Source: Thermococcus gorgonarius
GTDB taxonomy: Archaea > Methanobacteriota_B > Thermococci > Thermococcales > Thermococcaceae
Reading direction: 5' to 3'
DNA: 64,000 bases
Assembly (NCBI RefSeq): GCF_002214385.1
Contig: NZ_CP014855.1
Location: 1,302,001-1,366,000 of the forward strand
Shown here: piece after piece, positions 62,956-64,000 of the stretch
Layout: each line of letters begins with the position of its first letter
How positions within the stretch are numbered: the first letter of the stretch is position 1
The notes under the pieces: model-generated
Seen by the model: the letters and a program-made list of their open reading frames with translations, nothing else
What the model was told of the DNA's origin: nothing
Databases searched by the model: none
Position numbers and translations under genes: made by a program

Positions 62956-63915
62956 TCACAGCAGCCAACATGCAGCGTAGTGGTCTTTATCAATTTCCTT
63001 CAGCTCGGGTTCCTGCTGGCGGCAAATGTCCATAGCATATGAACACCTCGGGTGGAAGCGGCATCCCTTCGGCGGGTTAATGAGGTTGGGTGGCTGTCCA
63101 GGGATGAACTCCAGCTTCTCAACGTCCTCATGAAGCCTGGGTATGGCTGCTAGGAGCTTCTGGGTGTACGGATGAGCCGGCTCATAGTAGACCTTCTCAC
63201 TGTCTCCTATCTCAACGATCTTACCTGCATACATGATAGCCACTCTGTCACTTATCTCAGCGAGGATGCTGAGGTCGTGGGTGATGAAGATCATCGAGAG
63301 GTTAAGCTTCTTTTTAAGGCGCTTCATCAGGTTAATGATCTGAGCCTGGACGACGACATCAAGGGCAGTGGTAGGCTCGTCAGCTATGACGACGCTGGGT
63401 TCCATAAGCAGAGCCATTGCTATAACGACACGCTGCTTCATTCCACCGCTCAGTTCATGGGGATATCGGTAAACTATCTCGGGGTCAAGACCAACGAGCT
63501 CGAGGTACTTCTGAGCCCTGTCGAGGGCCTCCTCCTTGCTCATATCCGTGTGGTACAGAAGAGGCTCTATCATCTGATAGCCGACGGTATAAACCGGGTT
63601 GAGGACGTTCATTGCACCCTGGAATATCATCGATATCTTCTGCCAGCGGATTTCCCTTCTAAGAACGTCTTCCGGGAGACCTACTATCTCCCTTCCCTCA
63701 ATTTTTATGCTGCCATCAACGATCTTTCCTGGGGGAGTCGGCATGCCCAAAAGGGTAAAGCCAAGGGAGGACTTGCCGCAACCGCTCTCACCGGCAAGTC
63801 CGAGGACTTCGCCCTTCTTGAGGTTAAACGTGATGTTGTCGACGGCCTTAACAGCTCCCTTGTTGGTGAAGTAATACATCTTGAGGTCTTTAACTTCGAG
63901 CACGTTTCTAGCCAT
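62956..63915 (-). CDS. Oligopeptide/dipeptide ABC transporter ATPase, OppD/DppD type
   Basis: A 319-aa ABC ATPase. Walker A GESGCGKSSLGFT, signature LSGGMKQRVVIAMAL, Walker B VVIADEPTTALD and the H-loop FITHDLS are complete. The C-terminus has GCRFHPRCSYAMDICRQQEP, the OppD-type cysteine cluster. The ATG at 63915 follows AGGTGGTAG; the frame runs on to 63972 but homologues start at ARNVLEVKDL. It follows the tail of a permease gene by ten bases. Confidence 0.93.
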   Translation of the reverse strand: MARNVLEVKDLKMYYFTNKGAVKAVDNITFNLKKGEVLGLAGESGCGKSSLGFTLLGMPTPPGKIVDGSIKIEGREIVGLPEDVLRREIRWQKISMIFQGAMNVLNPVYTVGYQMIEPLLYHTDMSKEEALDRAQKYLELVGLDPEIVYRYPHELSGGMKQRVVIAMALLMEPSVVIADEPTTALDVVVQAQIINLMKRLKKKLNLSMIFITHDLSILAEISDRVAIMYAGKIVEIGDSEKVYYEPAHPYTQKLLAAIPRLHEDVEKLEFIPGQPPNLINPPKGCRFHPRCSYAMDICRQQEPELKEIDKDHYAACWLL

Positions 63916-63925
63916 TTCTACCACC

Positions 63926-64000
63926 TCAAATCCTCCTAAGCCTCGGGTTGAGTACCTTGTCAAGCGCCACACCGATAAGGACGAACGTTAGACCAACGAG
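63926..64000 (-). CDS. Oligopeptide ABC transporter permease, C-terminal end only
   Basis: The last 24 residues of a gene that continues past the window: LVGLTFVLIGVALDKVLNPR then LRRI and TGA. The hydrophobic helix followed by a D-x-x-x-N/D-P-R-L-R-R ending is the typical end of OppC/DppC-type permeases. It lies just upstream of the OppD-type ATPase on the same strand, completing the expected order. Confidence 0.8.
   Translation of the reverse strand, partial: LVGLTFVLIGVALDKVLNPRLRRI

Overview
The window reads as a hyperthermophilic euryarchaeon of the order Thermococcales, most likely a Thermococcus. The evidence is archaeal: TATA boxes rather than -35/-10 promoters, GGAGGTG-type ribosome sites mixed with leaderless starts, PriS/PriL primase, an archaeal CCA-adding enzyme, archaeal RNase P RNA, ADP-forming acyl-CoA synthetase beside indolepyruvate:ferredoxin oxidoreductase, and a CGP-CTERM surface protein, a tail typical of Thermococcales. 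No name can be proven without a search.

Layout. 0-5.8 kb (mostly minus): an AAA ATPase cut by the window edge, with a probable 5' frameshift and palindromes on its promoter, then a peptide-fermentation operon (acyl-CoA synthetase alpha, iorA, iorB) carrying a VapBC-type toxin-antitoxin pair in its middle. 5.9-11.9 kb (plus): a metallo-beta-lactamase-fold hydrolase, then a compact sulfate-activation operon: ribbon-helix-helix protein, ATP sulfurylase, DHH phosphoesterase, type I phosphodiesterase, APS kinase and a TauE/SafE-type permease. No sulfate-reducing enzyme is present. 11.9-15.4 kb: a gene-poor island with two unrecognised DNA-binding-type proteins, an AbrB protein, gene remnants and many inverted repeats. 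15.5-33.9 kb: a large, AT-richer surface-polysaccharide locus with flippase, glycosyltransferases, a large membrane protein, a PAPS-type sulfotransferase, two alkaline-phosphatase-superfamily enzymes, enzymes resembling the diacetamido-uronic-acid pathway, an epimerase and a sugar nucleotidyltransferase, plus two decayed gene fragments. 34-45 kb: housekeeping genes (HAD phosphatase, ferritin-like protein, intein-free class II ribonucleotide reductase, phosphoribosyltransferase, ThpR, CCA enzyme), a GH57-like glycosidase and small unknowns. 45-49 kb: two cell-surface proteins, then tRNA-Glu and tRNA-Ile. 49-64 kb: a metabolic and information-processing mix (GcvT, universal stress protein, CutA, acylphosphatase, primase, RNase P RNA, glutamine synthetase, NAD synthetase, three DMT transporters, an oligopeptide ABC transporter running off the right edge).

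How it fits together. The strongest system-level reading is a sulfation pathway. Sat and APS kinase make PAPS, the sulfotransferase in the polysaccharide locus would use it on a surface glycan, and the DHH protein is a candidate for clearing the by-product PAP. This is inference from gene content: the two loci lie about 12 kb apart and are not one operon. A second theme is peptide catabolism: oligopeptide uptake (Opp), 2-keto acid oxidation (IorAB), energy capture (ADP-forming synthetase) and nitrogen assimilation (glutamine synthetase).
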